A DNA stretch of 64,000 bases. Origin: Bifidobacteriaceae bacterium. Lineage in GTDB: Bacteria; Actinomycetota; Actinomycetes; Actinomycetales; WQXJ01. Location: contig JAIRYJ010000024.1 of the NCBI GenBank assembly GCA_031267825.1, positions 1 through 64,000 of the forward strand, in the 5' to 3' direction. The position numbers and the translations under genes were made by a program. Below are positions 24,290-34,128 of the stretch, in pieces. How positions within the stretch are numbered: position 1 is the first letter of the stretch; every line of letters starts with the position of its first letter. The notes beneath the pieces were generated by a model that did not search any database, was not told the DNA's origin, and saw only the letters and a list, made by a program, of their open reading frames with translations.

Positions 24290-25990
24290 CTATCGTGGGC
24301 CGTCGTCCGCTAACGCTAGTTGGTCCAAGTCAACTTGCGGCAAGACGAGTTGGCAGCCCTCATCACCACCGAACAACAGCCGCACCGTGCTTGGCGCTAG
24401 ACGGCCAGGATCAGTTGGCGGCGCCCCCGCACCAGGGTTACGCAGGTGGAGCGGATGGGCGCCAGAAGAAACCTGCAACCGGATTCGCTGCCCAGCCACG
24501 AAACGATGCGCCAGCGGGCCGATCGGCACTACCACGCGCCGCAGGCGGCCTTCTTCGGCGGGATCAGGTGGCGGCAGATGGATGTAGCCGTCAGCCACCG
24601 TCCGGGAGACGCCCCTAGCGTTAACCTGACACAGGCGGACAGCGAAATCCGGTGTTGGGTTGGTTGATTCGAACAGGGCGACAAACTCGGCTTCGCCCGC
24701 CACCGTCAGATCCTCGGTCAGCCTCTGGCCGGTGAACACCACGACGTCACGGCGCCGTTCACGCCGGCCCTGGCCGCGCCGGCCAGAATCGAACGGGTTC
24801 AGGGCTCGGCCTCCAGCCTGCGGAGTTGGGTGGAGCGGGTCGTAGATGTAGCTGGTTTCGCTGGTTTCAGTGCCCGATGCCGTCAAGGTGAGTTGGGTGG
24901 TCAGGTTTAGTTTCAGCGCGGCGGCTGGCGGCGGCCAGTGGTCAAGATCACGCCAGCCGGCACCGCCGGTCACCTCGATCCGGACTGGCGGGCCCGCCAA
25001 TGGTTGTCCGGTTTCGGCTGGTGGACGGAACATCTCAAAAGCTGACCAGGCGTCGGCGTTACCGGTGGAATGACTCCAATCCCCGACTATCAGCCGGACT
25101 GGCCGGCCAGCTTGGGCTAAAGCCGAATAATCCTCCACTTGGCCACGCAAGAAGAGGTCCTGCCAGCCCGCCAACAACACGACAGGTGGAACATCGGCCG
25201 GATTGGAGGCGTGGCGCCGGGCGTTCCACCACGGGTCACCGGCCTGGGAATGTGTCACCCAATCGCGGTAGTAGCTGACTGGATGGCCGGTGGCGGCCAC
25301 ATCAGCTTCGATCGGCGGTAGGGTCAAGGCCGCCCGCGCCAAGCGTCGAGGCAGATTCAGCACGGTCCACCAGCGGACCGCTTTGGAGCGTTCCTGAGCG
25401 GCCAAACTGATTACCCAAACCAAGGTGTTAGAGATCGAGAAACCACCACCCTGACAAATGATGGTGCCCGCCACGTCACGGGCTGATAGGGCGATCTGCA
25501 TGGCGTTAGGGCTGATCCCTGGAGCGCAAACAGCCCATTGGGTGACTCCAAGGTAGGAGAAACCCCAGGTGTGGACCGAACCTGGATACCAGTTCTGGGC
25601 GCGCAGCCAAGCCAATGTGTCGGCGCCGTCGTCCGCTTCATCGAACGGCGTGAACTCGCCCTGCGAACCGAACGTGCCCCGGCAACGCTGGATCAAGATG
25701 TGACGCCCACGTTCGGCGAACATTGTGGCGACGCCGGCGTTACCTTCTTGTCCGTAGGGTGTGCGCACCAGGATGGCTGGCCCGGTGGCGCCAGTTGACG
25801 GGTACCAGTGGTCAGCCAACAAGATGGTGCCGTCCCGCATCGGCACTGGCAGGTCCCGTTCGACCAGCACATCTGGGCAGATGACGGGTGGCAGGCCCGC
25901 CCGCTTAACCAGGCGGCGCTTGTTCGCCCGGGCTTTAGGGCCAAGCCGTGGAGCTGACTTAGCCTGACTGACTGGCGCGTCATTAGTCAT
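24290..25990 (-). CDS. CocE/NonD-family (peptidase S15-like) hydrolase
   Basis: 566 residues. An alpha/beta-hydrolase of the X-Pro dipeptidyl-peptidase S15/CocE group: the N-terminal MRDGTILLADHWYP entry motif, the nucleophile Ser in WGFSYLG (about residues 150-156), and a C-terminal jelly-roll domain (about 340-566). Members cleave X-Pro peptides, acyl esters or cephalosporin esters. No signal peptide, so cytosolic. ATG 25990 overlaps the esterase stop by 8 bases and has GAGAGG upstream; a further in-frame start at 25999 is less likely. As last gene of a peptide-import operon it probably digests an imported compound. Confidence 0.85.
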   Translation of the reverse strand: MTNDAPVSQAKSAPRLGPKARANKRRLVKRAGLPPVICPDVLVERDLPVPMRDGTILLADHWYPSTGATGPAILVRTPYGQEGNAGVATMFAERGRHILIQRCRGTFGSQGEFTPFDEADDGADTLAWLRAQNWYPGSVHTWGFSYLGVTQWAVCAPGISPNAMQIALSARDVAGTIICQGGGFSISNTLVWVISLAAQERSKAVRWWTVLNLPRRLARAALTLPPIEADVAATGHPVSYYRDWVTHSQAGDPWWNARRHASNPADVPPVVLLAGWQDLFLRGQVEDYSALAQAGRPVRLIVGDWSHSTGNADAWSAFEMFRPPAETGQPLAGPPVRIEVTGGAGWRDLDHWPPPAAALKLNLTTQLTLTASGTETSETSYIYDPLHPTPQAGGRALNPFDSGRRGQGRRERRRDVVVFTGQRLTEDLTVAGEAEFVALFESTNPTPDFAVRLCQVNARGVSRTVADGYIHLPPPDPAEEGRLRRVVVPIGPLAHRFVAGQRIRLQVSSGAHPLHLRNPGAGAPPTDPGRLAPSTVRLLFGGDEGCQLVLPQVDLDQLALADDGPR

Positions 25991-26966
25991 TGAACACACC
26001 TCTCAGCCAGGCCATTGTTTCGTGGTGCATCCGTCTGAAGACACTAGGCAAGGCGATTGTGTGAGTCATTGGGTAGGTCCGGGTGGTGACAGGCACCCCG
26101 GCACTGGTCAACCGCCGGGCAAAACTCAGGCCATCGTCCGCTAGATGGTCATATTCGGCTACCACCACCAGTGTTGCGGGTGTGCCAACCAGATCGGGGC
26201 ACAATCCAGGCGATACGCCTGGATTGTGCCGGTCAGTTCCGGCCGCGTAGTAGGAGGCGATCGTTTCAGCTCCGGCTATTAGATTGGCGTTGGCGGCGTC
26301 CGTTAGACGTCCAGCGAAGCGGGCTGAAGTTGGTGACAGGTCAAGTGACGGACATTGCAGGACCTGTCCGGCCAGGACAGGTGAACCACGGCTGGCCGCC
26401 CGCTGCCCGGCCGCGCAAACCAGATTGGCACCTGAGGAGATACCAAACAACGCCAGCCGGTCGGCGTCTACCTTCAGTTCAGCGGCTCGGCCGACTATCC
26501 AGTCAAGCGCCTGGCTGATGTCTTCTAGTGGAATGGGATAGGGATACTCCGGGGCTAGGCGGTGATCAAAATTGAACGCTACAGCGCCGGTTTCAGCGGC
26601 GATCTGACGGCATAAGGCGTCATTCAGGTGAAACCCGGCCGCGCCTCCACCCATCCAAAACGCACCACCGTGGATTAGCAGGACCGCCGGGAACGGCCCC
26701 GGCCCGTCCGGGGTGTAAACCCTCATCGTGGTGTCGGCCGCCAAACTAACCCAGGTGGCATCAACGGCCGCCCAACTATCTGGCGGCGGTGGCAGAGTCT
26801 CAACCGCTAAAGCACCGGCCGCCAGTGCCGCGGCGTCATGGCGGGCGCGGGCCGCGCTGACCGCCGCCAGCCAATCATGACGGCTCTGGCCAGGTGCTGG
26901 GGCTGGATCAGGGAACGGGCCAGGGGCGACAGTCCGGCGCCCCACCCAGGCGACCAGTTGAGCCAT
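25983..26966 (-). CDS. Alpha/beta-hydrolase esterase (HSL/acetyl-esterase family)
   Basis: 327 residues. The oxyanion motif HGGAFWMGG (about 99-107) and the nucleophile elbow GISSGANL (about 168-175) define the hormone-sensitive-lipase type; the Asp and His of the triad fall in VVAEYDHLADDGLSF and YPMTHTIALPS. Cytosolic. The start is uncertain: ATG 26966 has no Shine-Dalgarno, but ATG 27003 has a perfect one (AGGAG, 5-base spacer). One extra base in the CCCCTT run at 26990-26995 would join that start to this frame as MTNPWEHLYSPEMAQLV. Cotranscribed with LacI and the CocE-type gene. Confidence 0.85.
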   Translation of the reverse strand: MAQLVAWVGRRTVAPGPFPDPAPAPGQSRHDWLAAVSAARARHDAAALAAGALAVETLPPPPDSWAAVDATWVSLAADTTMRVYTPDGPGPFPAVLLIHGGAFWMGGGAAGFHLNDALCRQIAAETGAVAFNFDHRLAPEYPYPIPLEDISQALDWIVGRAAELKVDADRLALFGISSGANLVCAAGQRAASRGSPVLAGQVLQCPSLDLSPTSARFAGRLTDAANANLIAGAETIASYYAAGTDRHNPGVSPGLCPDLVGTPATLVVVAEYDHLADDGLSFARRLTSAGVPVTTRTYPMTHTIALPSVFRRMHHETMAWLRGVFND

Positions 26967-27011
26967 TTCGGGGCTGTAAAGATGCTCCCAAGGGGTTTGT
27001 CATGTTAGCTC

Positions 27012-28163
27012 CTATTCGGCTCCAGCGACTTGTTCAGGATTGTCTGGCGCCACCGTGGAACGCCTAACCACAAGATGCGGCTGGAGTTCTATATGAACTG
27101 GCGGCCGTTGCGGATCAAGGATTTGTGAACGCAGCGTGTCGAAGGCGATCGCGCCAGTCTGCTGGAAAGGCTGACGGACGGTCGTCAGCCCAGCGATCGC
27201 CGCCATCTCGGTGCCGTCATAGCCGACCAGCCGGACATCTTGCGGCAAACGCACCCCTAACTCACTCAACCCGACGGCGATTCCGCAGGCGAGCTGGTCA
27301 TGTAAGCCGAAAATCGCATCCGGCAGGGTTTCTTGGACAATTTGGCGGGCGGCCAGTCGGCCGCCTTCGAAACCTTCGCTGGTTACCACCCAAGAAACAT
27401 CACTTGCCATGCCACCGGCCCGCAGGGCCTGAGCGAAGCTGCGTAGACGGACTTCACCGCTCGTTATGGGTGTTGATTGGCCAGGTGGTGGCGCCACAAA
27501 GACGGCGCTGCGGCAACCTAGTTGAAGTAGATGCTCAGCTACTAGGCGGCCACCGGTCTGGTCGTCAACGGTGACTGTCGACAGGCGGGTTGAAGGACGG
27601 TCCGCCAGCACGGCTGAGATCCGCCGCGTCTCCAGTCGGTCATAGATTTCGGGTGATGGTTCGGCGCCTATTATGACGATCCCGTCGACTCTGCTGCGCA
27701 GACGGAGCGACTCCAGAAAGGCGGGATCATCGCCTGGCGGGCGGTCCAGCACAATCACATCAACAAAGCTGGCCGCCGCCTGCCGGAGGATTCCGGTGAG
27801 CCGCTCAAAGGCGGATGCGTGACGTGAGAAGGGACCAATCGCGGCGATCCGTTTCGCCTCCAGCGGGGTGGAGGCCGCCTTGCCGCGACCGCGCGGCTGG
27901 AAACCTAGCATTTCGGCCGTATCGATCACCCTTTGGCGGGTCGCCTCAGCGACCCGGTCAGGCCGGTTGAGGGCGTGCGAAACGGTGGCGATTGAGACAC
28001 CGGCCCGGGCCGCCACGTCATAGATCGTGACCGGTGCGGCTGAACCGTTCGGCACCGGGTATTGGCTGGCCGCGTCGGCTGGTTGCGGACTGGCCGGGTT
28101 GGCGCCAGCTGGTGGCGAGCTGGTTGGGCTCGAGTCGGCTGGTGGCGGACTGGTTGGGTTCAC
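27012..28163 (-). CDS. LacI-family transcriptional regulator
   Basis: 383 residues. A LacI helix-turn-helix (TIYDVAARAGVSIATVSHALN, residues 46-66, shown in parts: TIYDVAARAG and SIATVSHALN) is followed by a periplasmic-binding-protein-type sensor domain (about 105-365). The first 43 residues are a Pro/Ser/Ala-rich extension (PPADSSPTSSPPAG) unlike normal LacI proteins, which begin at the helix-turn-helix. GTG 28163 overlaps the transporter ATPase stop as GTGA. It probably controls the operon it sits in; the 12-bp palindrome at 33977-33988 is one possible operator. Its ligand may be a sugar, glycopeptide or peptide. Confidence 0.9.
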   Translation of the reverse strand: MNPTSPPPADSSPTSSPPAGANPASPQPADAASQYPVPNGSAAPVTIYDVAARAGVSIATVSHALNRPDRVAEATRQRVIDTAEMLGFQPRGRGKAASTPLEAKRIAAIGPFSRHASAFERLTGILRQAAASFVDVIVLDRPPGDDPAFLESLRLRSRVDGIVIIGAEPSPEIYDRLETRRISAVLADRPSTRLSTVTVDDQTGGRLVAEHLLQLGCRSAVFVAPPPGQSTPITSGEVRLRSFAQALRAGGMASDVSWVVTSEGFEGGRLAARQIVQETLPDAIFGLHDQLACGIAVGLSELGVRLPQDVRLVGYDGTEMAAIAGLTTVRQPFQQTGAIAFDTLRSQILDPQRPPVHIELQPHLVVRRSTVAPDNPEQVAGAE

Positions 28164-29221
28164 GTTGATTCTCCTAAATCCGGCGCCAAGCCGGCCTCGG
28201 TGTCAAAGTGGCAGGCGACCTTCCAGCCTGGGCGCCGCGAACTCAATACTGGACGTTCCGAGCGGCAGACCGGCCGCACTAGGCGGCAGCGCGGCGCCCA
28301 GCGGCAGCCGCTTGACGGCGTTCGGCTGGCCAGCGGCCTGGAGTCAGCCAAGCTCACCTGACCCATCTGGTCCGCCAGGCCCGTCTGGCCGCGAGCACTC
28401 GGGGCGGCCAGCCGCAAGCGGGCTTCACGCCGGGCGCGCTGTTCGGCCGGTTGCGGCACTGGCGCCGCCAGCACCAGGGCCTTGGTGTAGGGGTGGCGTG
28501 GATTGGTGGCGACAGCGCTGGCCGGACCCTGTTCAACGATCTGCCCAGCGTAAAGCACAGCGATTTCATGGCTCAGATGCCGCACCACTGTCAGATCGTG
28601 GGAGATGAACAGGTAAGCCAGCCCACGTGACACCGCTAAACTCGCCAGCAGGTTAATGACCTGGGCTTGGACAGACAGGTCAAGCGAGGAAACGGCCTCA
28701 TCGCAGACCATGAACTCAGGCTCAACCACCAAGGCCCGGGCGATCGCTAAACGCTGCAACTGGCCACCAGAAAACTGCGCCGGATAGCGGTCAAGAACAT
28801 CGCTCGCCATGCCGACATCGGCCAAAGCCCGTTCGATTCGTTCAGCTATGGCACTGGGTTTCAAGTGAAGGTTGTAACGCGGAACCTCGCTCATGGTCTG
28901 GCCGATCTTCCGCACCGGGTTCATCGAACCGAATGGGTCCTGGAAGACCGCCTGGATGCGCCGGGCCATGACGGCCCGCTGCGCCCGGCTGCGCCAAGCG
29001 GCCGGCTCGCCGTCAAGCAGGACACGGCCTTGATCAGGTTGAATCAACCCCAACATGACTGATCCGATGGTTGTCTTGCCGCTACCTGATTCACCTACCA
29101 GGCCAAGAGTCTGGCCCCGGTTGATCGCCAGCGAGACGCCATCGACGGCGGTGACGGTGCGCTGACCTGGGCGGCGGTAAACCACAGCCAGATCCTCGGC
29201 GGCCATCAAGGGGGCGCTCAC
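28160..29221 (-). CDS. Oligopeptide ABC transporter ATP-binding protein (DppF/OppF type)
   Basis: 353 residues. Walker [10 protein letters not shown] (about 43-51), signature FSGGQ ([16 protein letters not shown]), Walker [13 protein letters not shown] and H-loop LFISHD are intact. A C-terminal oligopeptide-transporter domain with Cys/Arg ([12 protein letters not shown], about 310-321) follows. GTG 29221 overlaps the stop of the permease-ATPase fusion as GTGA. The tail is Pro/Arg-rich. It is the second ATPase of the importer encoded upstream. Confidence 0.9.
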   Translation of the reverse strand: MSAPLMAAEDLAVVYRRPGQRTVTAVDGVSLAINRGQTLGLVGESGSGKTTIGSVMLGLIQPDQGRVLLDGEPAAWRSRAQRAVMARRIQAVFQDPFGSMNPVRKIGQTMSEVPRYNLHLKPSAIAERIERALADVGMASDVLDRYPAQFSGGQLQRLAIARALVVEPEFMVCDEAVSSLDLSVQAQVINLLASLAVSRGLAYLFISHDLTVVRHLSHEIAVLYAGQIVEQGPASAVATNPRHPYTKALVLAAPVPQPAEQRARREARLRLAAPSARGQTGLADQMGQVSLADSRPLASRTPSSGCRWAPRCRLVRPVCRSERPVLSSRRPGWKVACHFDTEAGLAPDLGEST

Positions 29222-31215
29222 GGTTGGCTCCCGGCAGCTTGGCCAGTACCTTGGACGCCTATCTCCAGGGCCGCACCCAGGGCGGCACCCATGGCCGCGG
29301 CTTGGTCGGCCGCCTGGGCGGCGACTTGGTCCTGGAAAAGGCACCTCGTCAAACCGGGCCGGTCCCGGACCACGGTCAAGGCAACACGGGCTTCGCTACA
29401 AACCGGACGGACCAGCGAGCAACGCTCAGCGAAATGACATCCAACCGGCCAACGCCCAGGCGGCAGAACCACGCCGGGTATGGCTGGGAGAGGCTGGCCA
29501 GCGGTAGCGAAATAGGGGTTCGATCTGAGCAGCCCAACTGTGTACGGGTGGCGCGGCTGGGCGACTATCCGCTCAACGCTGCCTTCCTCCACGACTTGAC
29601 CGGAATACATGACGATTCCCTTTTCGCACAGATCCACCAGCAAACCCCAATCGTGGGTCACCAGGATGATGGCTTTGCCAAGCGAGCGGAGAACATCCAT
29701 GATCTCAGCTTGGACGGTGACATCTAGGGCGGTGGTCGGTTCGTCAGCCAAGATCAGGTCTGGTTCTCCGGCCAGTGCCAGGGCGATGGCGACCCGCTGG
29801 GCCATGCCGCCAGATAGTTGGTGGGGATAGCTCCGGGCGGTCAGTTCTGGTTCTGGCAGCCGGACCGCCCGGAGTAGTTCCAGGACCCGCTCGCCGACGG
29901 CTGTACCTCGCAGCGGCGTATTGGCTTTGATGACCTCAGCTAGTTGGTAGCGGATGGTGAAACAAGGGTCAAGGGAGGACATCGGATCTTGGCTGATCAG
30001 GGCGATCCGGCGGGCCCGCAAAGCCGCCAGGGCTTTCGTTTGGCTGAGATCGAAGGGCTGGCCCGCGAACGTCATAGTTCCAGCGCTGACTTGGCCGGTA
30101 CCGCGCAGCAAACCAAGCAGGGCCGCCACGGTGACAGATTTGCCGCTGCCAGATTCGCCGACGATGCCGACCATCTGCCCAGGTGCGACGGTGAAAGACA
30201 CGTTTTCCACGACAGTCACAGGTTTACCGTTGGTCTCAAAGGTGATGGTCAGGCCGTTGAGCGCCAACAGGGCGCCAGTCTCAGGCCCGGTTGGTGGTGG
30301 GTCTGGCGGGATGTTAGCGGCCGCCTTGTTTGGTAATGCCCGGTCGGGTTTGGCTGACCGGGCTGGTTTGTTGCCGCGGCCGCGGGCCCGGCTGGTCTGG
30401 CGGATCGAATAGCCTTCGGCGGTGGCGTCACGCAGGCCGTCACCAATCAGCCCGAAGGCGAGCACCAAGGAGATGATCACAAACCCACTTGGCACCAGCA
30501 GCCAAGGCTGGTTGCCGAGGTTGTGTGAAGCTTCAGCCACCATCTCACCCCAGGTCACCTGACGTGTGCCGACACCAAGAAAACCGAGCCCGGTTTCTAG
30601 GATGATCGCGGTTGTGGCGAAGATCGCGACGTGAACTATGACTGTCCCCATGACGCTAGGCAGGACGTTACGCCGCAAGATCAGCCAGTCACGCAGGCCA
30701 GCCAGGCGGGCGGCCCGAATGTAAAGTTCCTCACGCAGCGCGATGGTGGCTGACCGGACCACCCTGGCTAAGGCCGGTGCCGCCAGGGCGCCAACGGCGA
30801 TCATGGCGGCGGTTTCATCACCTGGGCGGATCGCCAGCACCACCAGCACCATGATGGTCCCTGGTATGGCGTAAGCCACCTCTGAAAGCCGCAAGATGAT
30901 TTTGTCGGCTAAGCCGCCGCGATATCCGGCCAGCAGACCGGCCGGCACACCAAGCAGAGCGTAGACGCTGACACTGATGGCTGTGCTAACTAGTGTCACC
31001 CGCCCGCCGTAAAGCAGCCTGGACAGGACATCTAGCCCCAGCACGCCGCTGCCCAAGAGGTGAGCTCGGCTTGGCCCTTCCAGGGCATGCGCCAAATCCT
31101 GGTCTTGTGGGCCGTAAGGTGCGATCACCGGGGCCAAGACCGACAAGATGATCAAGATGGCGATCCAAGCTAGTGAAACAACCGCCACCGGTTTGTGGAA
31201 CAAACGCCGGATCAT
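29218..31215 (-). CDS. Peptide ABC transporter permease-ATPase fusion (DppC+DppD type)
   Basis: 665 residues from ATG 31215. Residues about 1-265 are a DppC-type permease with six membrane segments and the EAA loop (LYIRAARLAGLRDWLILRRNVLP, given as LYIRAARLAG and LILRRNVLP). A Lys/Arg/Pro-rich linker (about 266-315) leads to a DppD-type ATPase: Walker A GESGSGKSVT (about 355), LSGGMAQRVAIA, Walker [13 protein letters not shown], and the Cys-containing oligopeptide domain (CHFAERCSLVRPVC). Such two-part fusions are known in actinobacteria. An in-frame ATG at 31245 lacks a Shine-Dalgarno. Confidence 0.9.
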   Translation of the reverse strand: MIRRLFHKPVAVVSLAWIAILIILSVLAPVIAPYGPQDQDLAHALEGPSRAHLLGSGVLGLDVLSRLLYGGRVTLVSTAISVSVYALLGVPAGLLAGYRGGLADKIILRLSEVAYAIPGTIMVLVVLAIRPGDETAAMIAVGALAAPALARVVRSATIALREELYIRAARLAGLRDWLILRRNVLPSVMGTVIVHVAIFATTAIILETGLGFLGVGTRQVTWGEMVAEASHNLGNQPWLLVPSGFVIISLVLAFGLIGDGLRDATAEGYSIRQTSRARGRGNKPARSAKPDRALPNKAAANIPPDPPPTGPETGALLALNGLTITFETNGKPVTVVENVSFTVAPGQMVGIVGESGSGKSVTVAALLGLLRGTGQVSAGTMTFAGQPFDLSQTKALAALRARRIALISQDPMSSLDPCFTIRYQLAEVIKANTPLRGTAVGERVLELLRAVRLPEPELTARSYPHQLSGGMAQRVAIALALAGEPDLILADEPTTALDVTVQAEIMDVLRSLGKAIILVTHDWGLLVDLCEKGIVMYSGQVVEEGSVERIVAQPRHPYTVGLLRSNPYFATAGQPLPAIPGVVLPPGRWPVGCHFAERCSLVRPVCSEARVALTVVRDRPGLTRCLFQDQVAAQAADQAAAMGAALGAALEIGVQGTGQAAGSQP

Positions 31216-31273
31216 GGGCCGACCTTCGCCCGGCGCCGGCCACATGTCCGGCCCGCGGTAGACAGGTGCCGGG

Positions 31274-32212
31274 TCATGCGCGAACCTTTGGGTTGAGCAA
31301 AGCGTAGGAAATCTCGACCGCCAGGTTGACGGTTACCACCACGATGCTCAGGATCAGTGTCACGCCGAGTATGACTGGGATGTCGTGTGCCCGGGTCGCC
31401 GCCACAGTCAAGGAGCCCAGACCAGGCAGCACAAAGACTGTTTCAAGCAGGACCGCACCGCCCACCAGGCCAATGAACAGCAGGCCGATAACTGTAACAA
31501 TTGGCGCTCCAGCGTTGCGGCAGACGTGCAGAAGGATGATCCGCCGTTGGCTGACGCCACGGGCCCGCAGCATCCGGACGTAGTCTTTGCCCAGTTCATC
31601 CATGACAGACGATCTGGTTTGCTTGGCCAGGCCGGCTGTTCCGGTCAGGGCCAAGGTGATGACTGGCAGGGCCATTGAAGCGGCCCAGCCGCCCGGGGAA
31701 TCGGACAAACGGACAAACCCTGTCGCCGGGAAGATCGGGATGGCAACAGCGAAAGCCGCCACCAAAACCAAGCCCAGCCAAAACCCGGGCACCGCCAACC
31801 CAGCTAGTGAGGCGACATCGACCACCCGGCCAAGCCACCCACCTTTGATGGCGCTAACCAGGCCGAGTGTCACCCCGACCAGCGTTATGATGATCAGCCC
31901 GAAACCGATCAGTGAGATTGTCACGTCAACGCGGCCAGCCAACTCGGTGGCGACTGATCCGCGAGTTTGGATTGAACGGCCCAGATCGCCTTGTAGTGCC
32001 GCTACCAGCCAGTCCCAATACCGCTGTGGCAGTGGCTGGTCCAGCCCAAGTTGTTGGCGCAGCGCCTCAACTTGTTCTGGTGGTGCGCTCGCCCCAAGGA
32101 TGGCACGGGCCGGATCGCCTGGCACAAAACTCGCCAGGATGAAGGTCAACATTGAGACGACCAGTACTACCGGCACCGCTGTGATGAACCACCGTCCTAT
32201 CACACGGCCCAC
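31274..32212 (-). CDS. Peptide ABC transporter permease (DppB type)
   Basis: 312 residues, six membrane segments. The N-terminal helix VVLVVSMLTFILASFVPGDP (VPGDPA motif) and the EAA loop YVRMLRARGVSQRRIILLH are typical of DppB. GTG 32212 has GGAGG 5 bases upstream. It pairs with the permease half of the downstream fusion. Length is normal, in contrast to the 511-residue DppB at 51133. Confidence 0.92.
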   Translation of the reverse strand: MGRVIGRWFITAVPVVLVVSMLTFILASFVPGDPARAILGASAPPEQVEALRQQLGLDQPLPQRYWDWLVAALQGDLGRSIQTRGSVATELAGRVDVTISLIGFGLIIITLVGVTLGLVSAIKGGWLGRVVDVASLAGLAVPGFWLGLVLVAAFAVAIPIFPATGFVRLSDSPGGWAASMALPVITLALTGTAGLAKQTRSSVMDELGKDYVRMLRARGVSQRRIILLHVCRNAGAPIVTVIGLLFIGLVGGAVLLETVFVLPGLGSLTVAATRAHDIPVILGVTLILSIVVVTVNLAVEISYALLNPKVRA

Positions 32213-32296
32213 ATCTACCTCCGTCCTCGCACCGAATCAGGCTTGGCGTCACGGCCTGCCGGGCCTAGCTCAGACCCGGCAGGCAGCGGCGCGTTG

Positions 32297-33898
32297 TCAG
32301 CCTTCGAGAGTAACTTCCAAAACCGAAATGGTCTGCCGACCGTCGTTCAAATCGATCCCGCTGACGCCGTTACGGTAGTAGGCGAAGATCGGTGTGAACA
32401 GGACTGGCGCGAACCAGGCGTTCTCCACCAGGTAGGTGTTAAGCGCTTGGGCTTTGGCGGAGGCTTGATCTGGTGGTGCCGACCGGAGTTCGTCGAATAG
32501 GGCCAAGGCGGACGGATCGTCAGTTCCGAAGCCGTTGAATGGCAGAGCTTCTGGCAACACCAGGTCTTGGCCCATGCGGAACATTGGCAAAGAACCGTAG
32601 CCGACCAGTACGGCTGACTGTTGCCGCCCGGTTAGGGCCTCGTAATAGCCGGTCTCATCGGCTGTGGTGGTGACGTTTAAGGTGATGCCAACCGCAGCCA
32701 GCATTGGCTCAATCGCGGTCATCAGGGTGTCGTAACCAGCCCAGGCGACAGTCGCGGCGGGCATTTCGAAGCCGTTGGCGTAGCCCGCTTCAGCTAGCAG
32801 CTGCTTGGCTTTATCCGGGTCATAGGAATAGTAGGACTGGGCTTCGGGCGTCCAACCGTCATAACCCTCAGCTGAAGGTGAAGCTGTTGGGACGCCAAAA
32901 TCACCCAGTATGGCTGTGGTGATGGCTTGCCGGTCAATCGCGTAGTTGATGGCTTGGCGTACCCGGACGTCACCTAGTGCCGGGGTTAGCTGGCCTTGGC
33001 GGTCGATCAGGTTCAGGCCGGTCCAGACCACCGGAATCCAGGACAGGTTGACTTGGTCATTGCTGGCCGCCTGGATGGCGGTTGATAGATCTCCGCTGGT
33101 CACGTCAACTTGACCGGTGGTCAGGGCGTTGAGGGCGGCCTGGGATTCAGCGATGACTTTGAGCACAACTTTGTCGAAGTGTTGTTTGGCCGGGTCGTAG
33201 TAGGTCGGGTTGACGGTGTAGGTGTAGGTATCTCCTGGGACCGACTGATCCGGGTCATAGATGTAGGCGCCAGCCCCGGCCGAAGGTGAATCGACTGTCA
33301 GGTTGTCGATGTCCGCCAGGCCGGCCGGGCTGATGATCATGCCACAGCCTTGACGCTGGGAGAGAACGTTGAGCAGCAGCGGGTTGGCTTGTTTGAGTGT
33401 CAGGCTCAGGCTGAACTCCCCGGTCACTTCGACCGCGTCAAGGTCACGCAGGGCGAGTGCGTTGATGGAGGCGTCTGAGGCGCAGTAGTCGAGTGAGGCT
33501 TTGACCGCCTCTGCGTTAACTGGTGTGCCGTCGGAGAACTTGACGTCTTGGCGCAGTTCCATGGTTAGGCCGGTGTTACCTTCGGTGATCTGCCAGGATT
33601 CAGCCAAGGCCGGTTCATAGGTTCCGCCTTTGGCGTAGTAAACCAGCGGTTCATAAGCCAGTTCGGCGAAATAGGAGAAGGCTGTGACGACTGTCGCTGG
33701 GTTGATTCCAGTGGCCGGAGCCGAAACGGCGAAGGTTAGGAGTGGGGCGCGCGAGGCGCTGTCCCCGCCGCCGGGCGGCGGGCTGGGTTGTTCACTGTCC
33801 GGGCTGGTGCAGCCGGCCCCGGCCAGGGCCAGCCCGCAGATCAGGGCAGCCGCTGTCAGGGACCGCCAGGTGGGCCGGTCACGGGTAATGGTTAACAC
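32297..33898 (-). CDS. Peptide-binding lipoprotein of ABC transporter (SBP family 5)
   Basis: 533 residues. A lipoprotein signal ends LAGAGC with Cys30 as lipid site, then a Ser/Pro/Gly linker and the family-5 solute-binding fold (YEPLVYYAKGGTYEPALAES... and VRVRQAINYAIDRQAI). It captures peptides or similar compounds outside the membrane for the permeases encoded next. GTG 33898 has a strong Shine-Dalgarno, AAGGAGG, 5 bases upstream. It is the first gene of the operon that runs to 24290. Confidence 0.92.
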   Translation of the reverse strand: MLTITRDRPTWRSLTAAALICGLALAGAGCTSPDSEQPSPPPGGGDSASRAPLLTFAVSAPATGINPATVVTAFSYFAELAYEPLVYYAKGGTYEPALAESWQITEGNTGLTMELRQDVKFSDGTPVNAEAVKASLDYCASDASINALALRDLDAVEVTGEFSLSLTLKQANPLLLNVLSQRQGCGMIISPAGLADIDNLTVDSPSAGAGAYIYDPDQSVPGDTYTYTVNPTYYDPAKQHFDKVVLKVIAESQAALNALTTGQVDVTSGDLSTAIQAASNDQVNLSWIPVVWTGLNLIDRQGQLTPALGDVRVRQAINYAIDRQAITTAILGDFGVPTASPSAEGYDGWTPEAQSYYSYDPDKAKQLLAEAGYANGFEMPAATVAWAGYDTLMTAIEPMLAAVGITLNVTTTADETGYYEALTGRQQSAVLVGYGSLPMFRMGQDLVLPEALPFNGFGTDDPSALALFDELRSAPPDQASAKAQALNTYLVENAWFAPVLFTPIFAYYRNGVSGIDLNDGRQTISVLEVTLEG

Positions 33899-33976
33899 TG
33901 AAGCCTCCTTGATTCGTGAATATCATTGGCAGCCGAAATGGCTCACTGGACATTCAAGCCGAGCCACGACGTCATG

Positions 33977-33988
33977 TAAAGTACTTTA
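33977..33988. promoter_or_regulatory. 12-bp perfect palindrome in the divergent promoter region
   Basis: TAAAGTACTTTA is the only AT-rich palindrome between the divergent peptide operon and serine hydrolase (33899-34186). It may be an operator for the LacI protein of this operon; no proof. A possible minus-strand -10, TAATCT, overlaps at 33987-33992. Confidence 0.35.
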
Positions 33989-34128
33989 GATTACTTTTTC
34001 GCATCGGTTTGCGAGCCGCCCTACACTCGAGGCGAGCCAACCGTTGGACAACATCCTTCTGCCGTGTTGACGCGGTGTGAGCGAAGCTCTCACCAGCGGA
34101 AACGCGTAAGACCAGAATAGTTCGGTGT

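Noticed and set aside
24290-33898. Horizontally acquired island
   Set aside because: Base and codon usage look like the flanks, with no integrase, tRNA or flanking repeat; the evidence does not support it.
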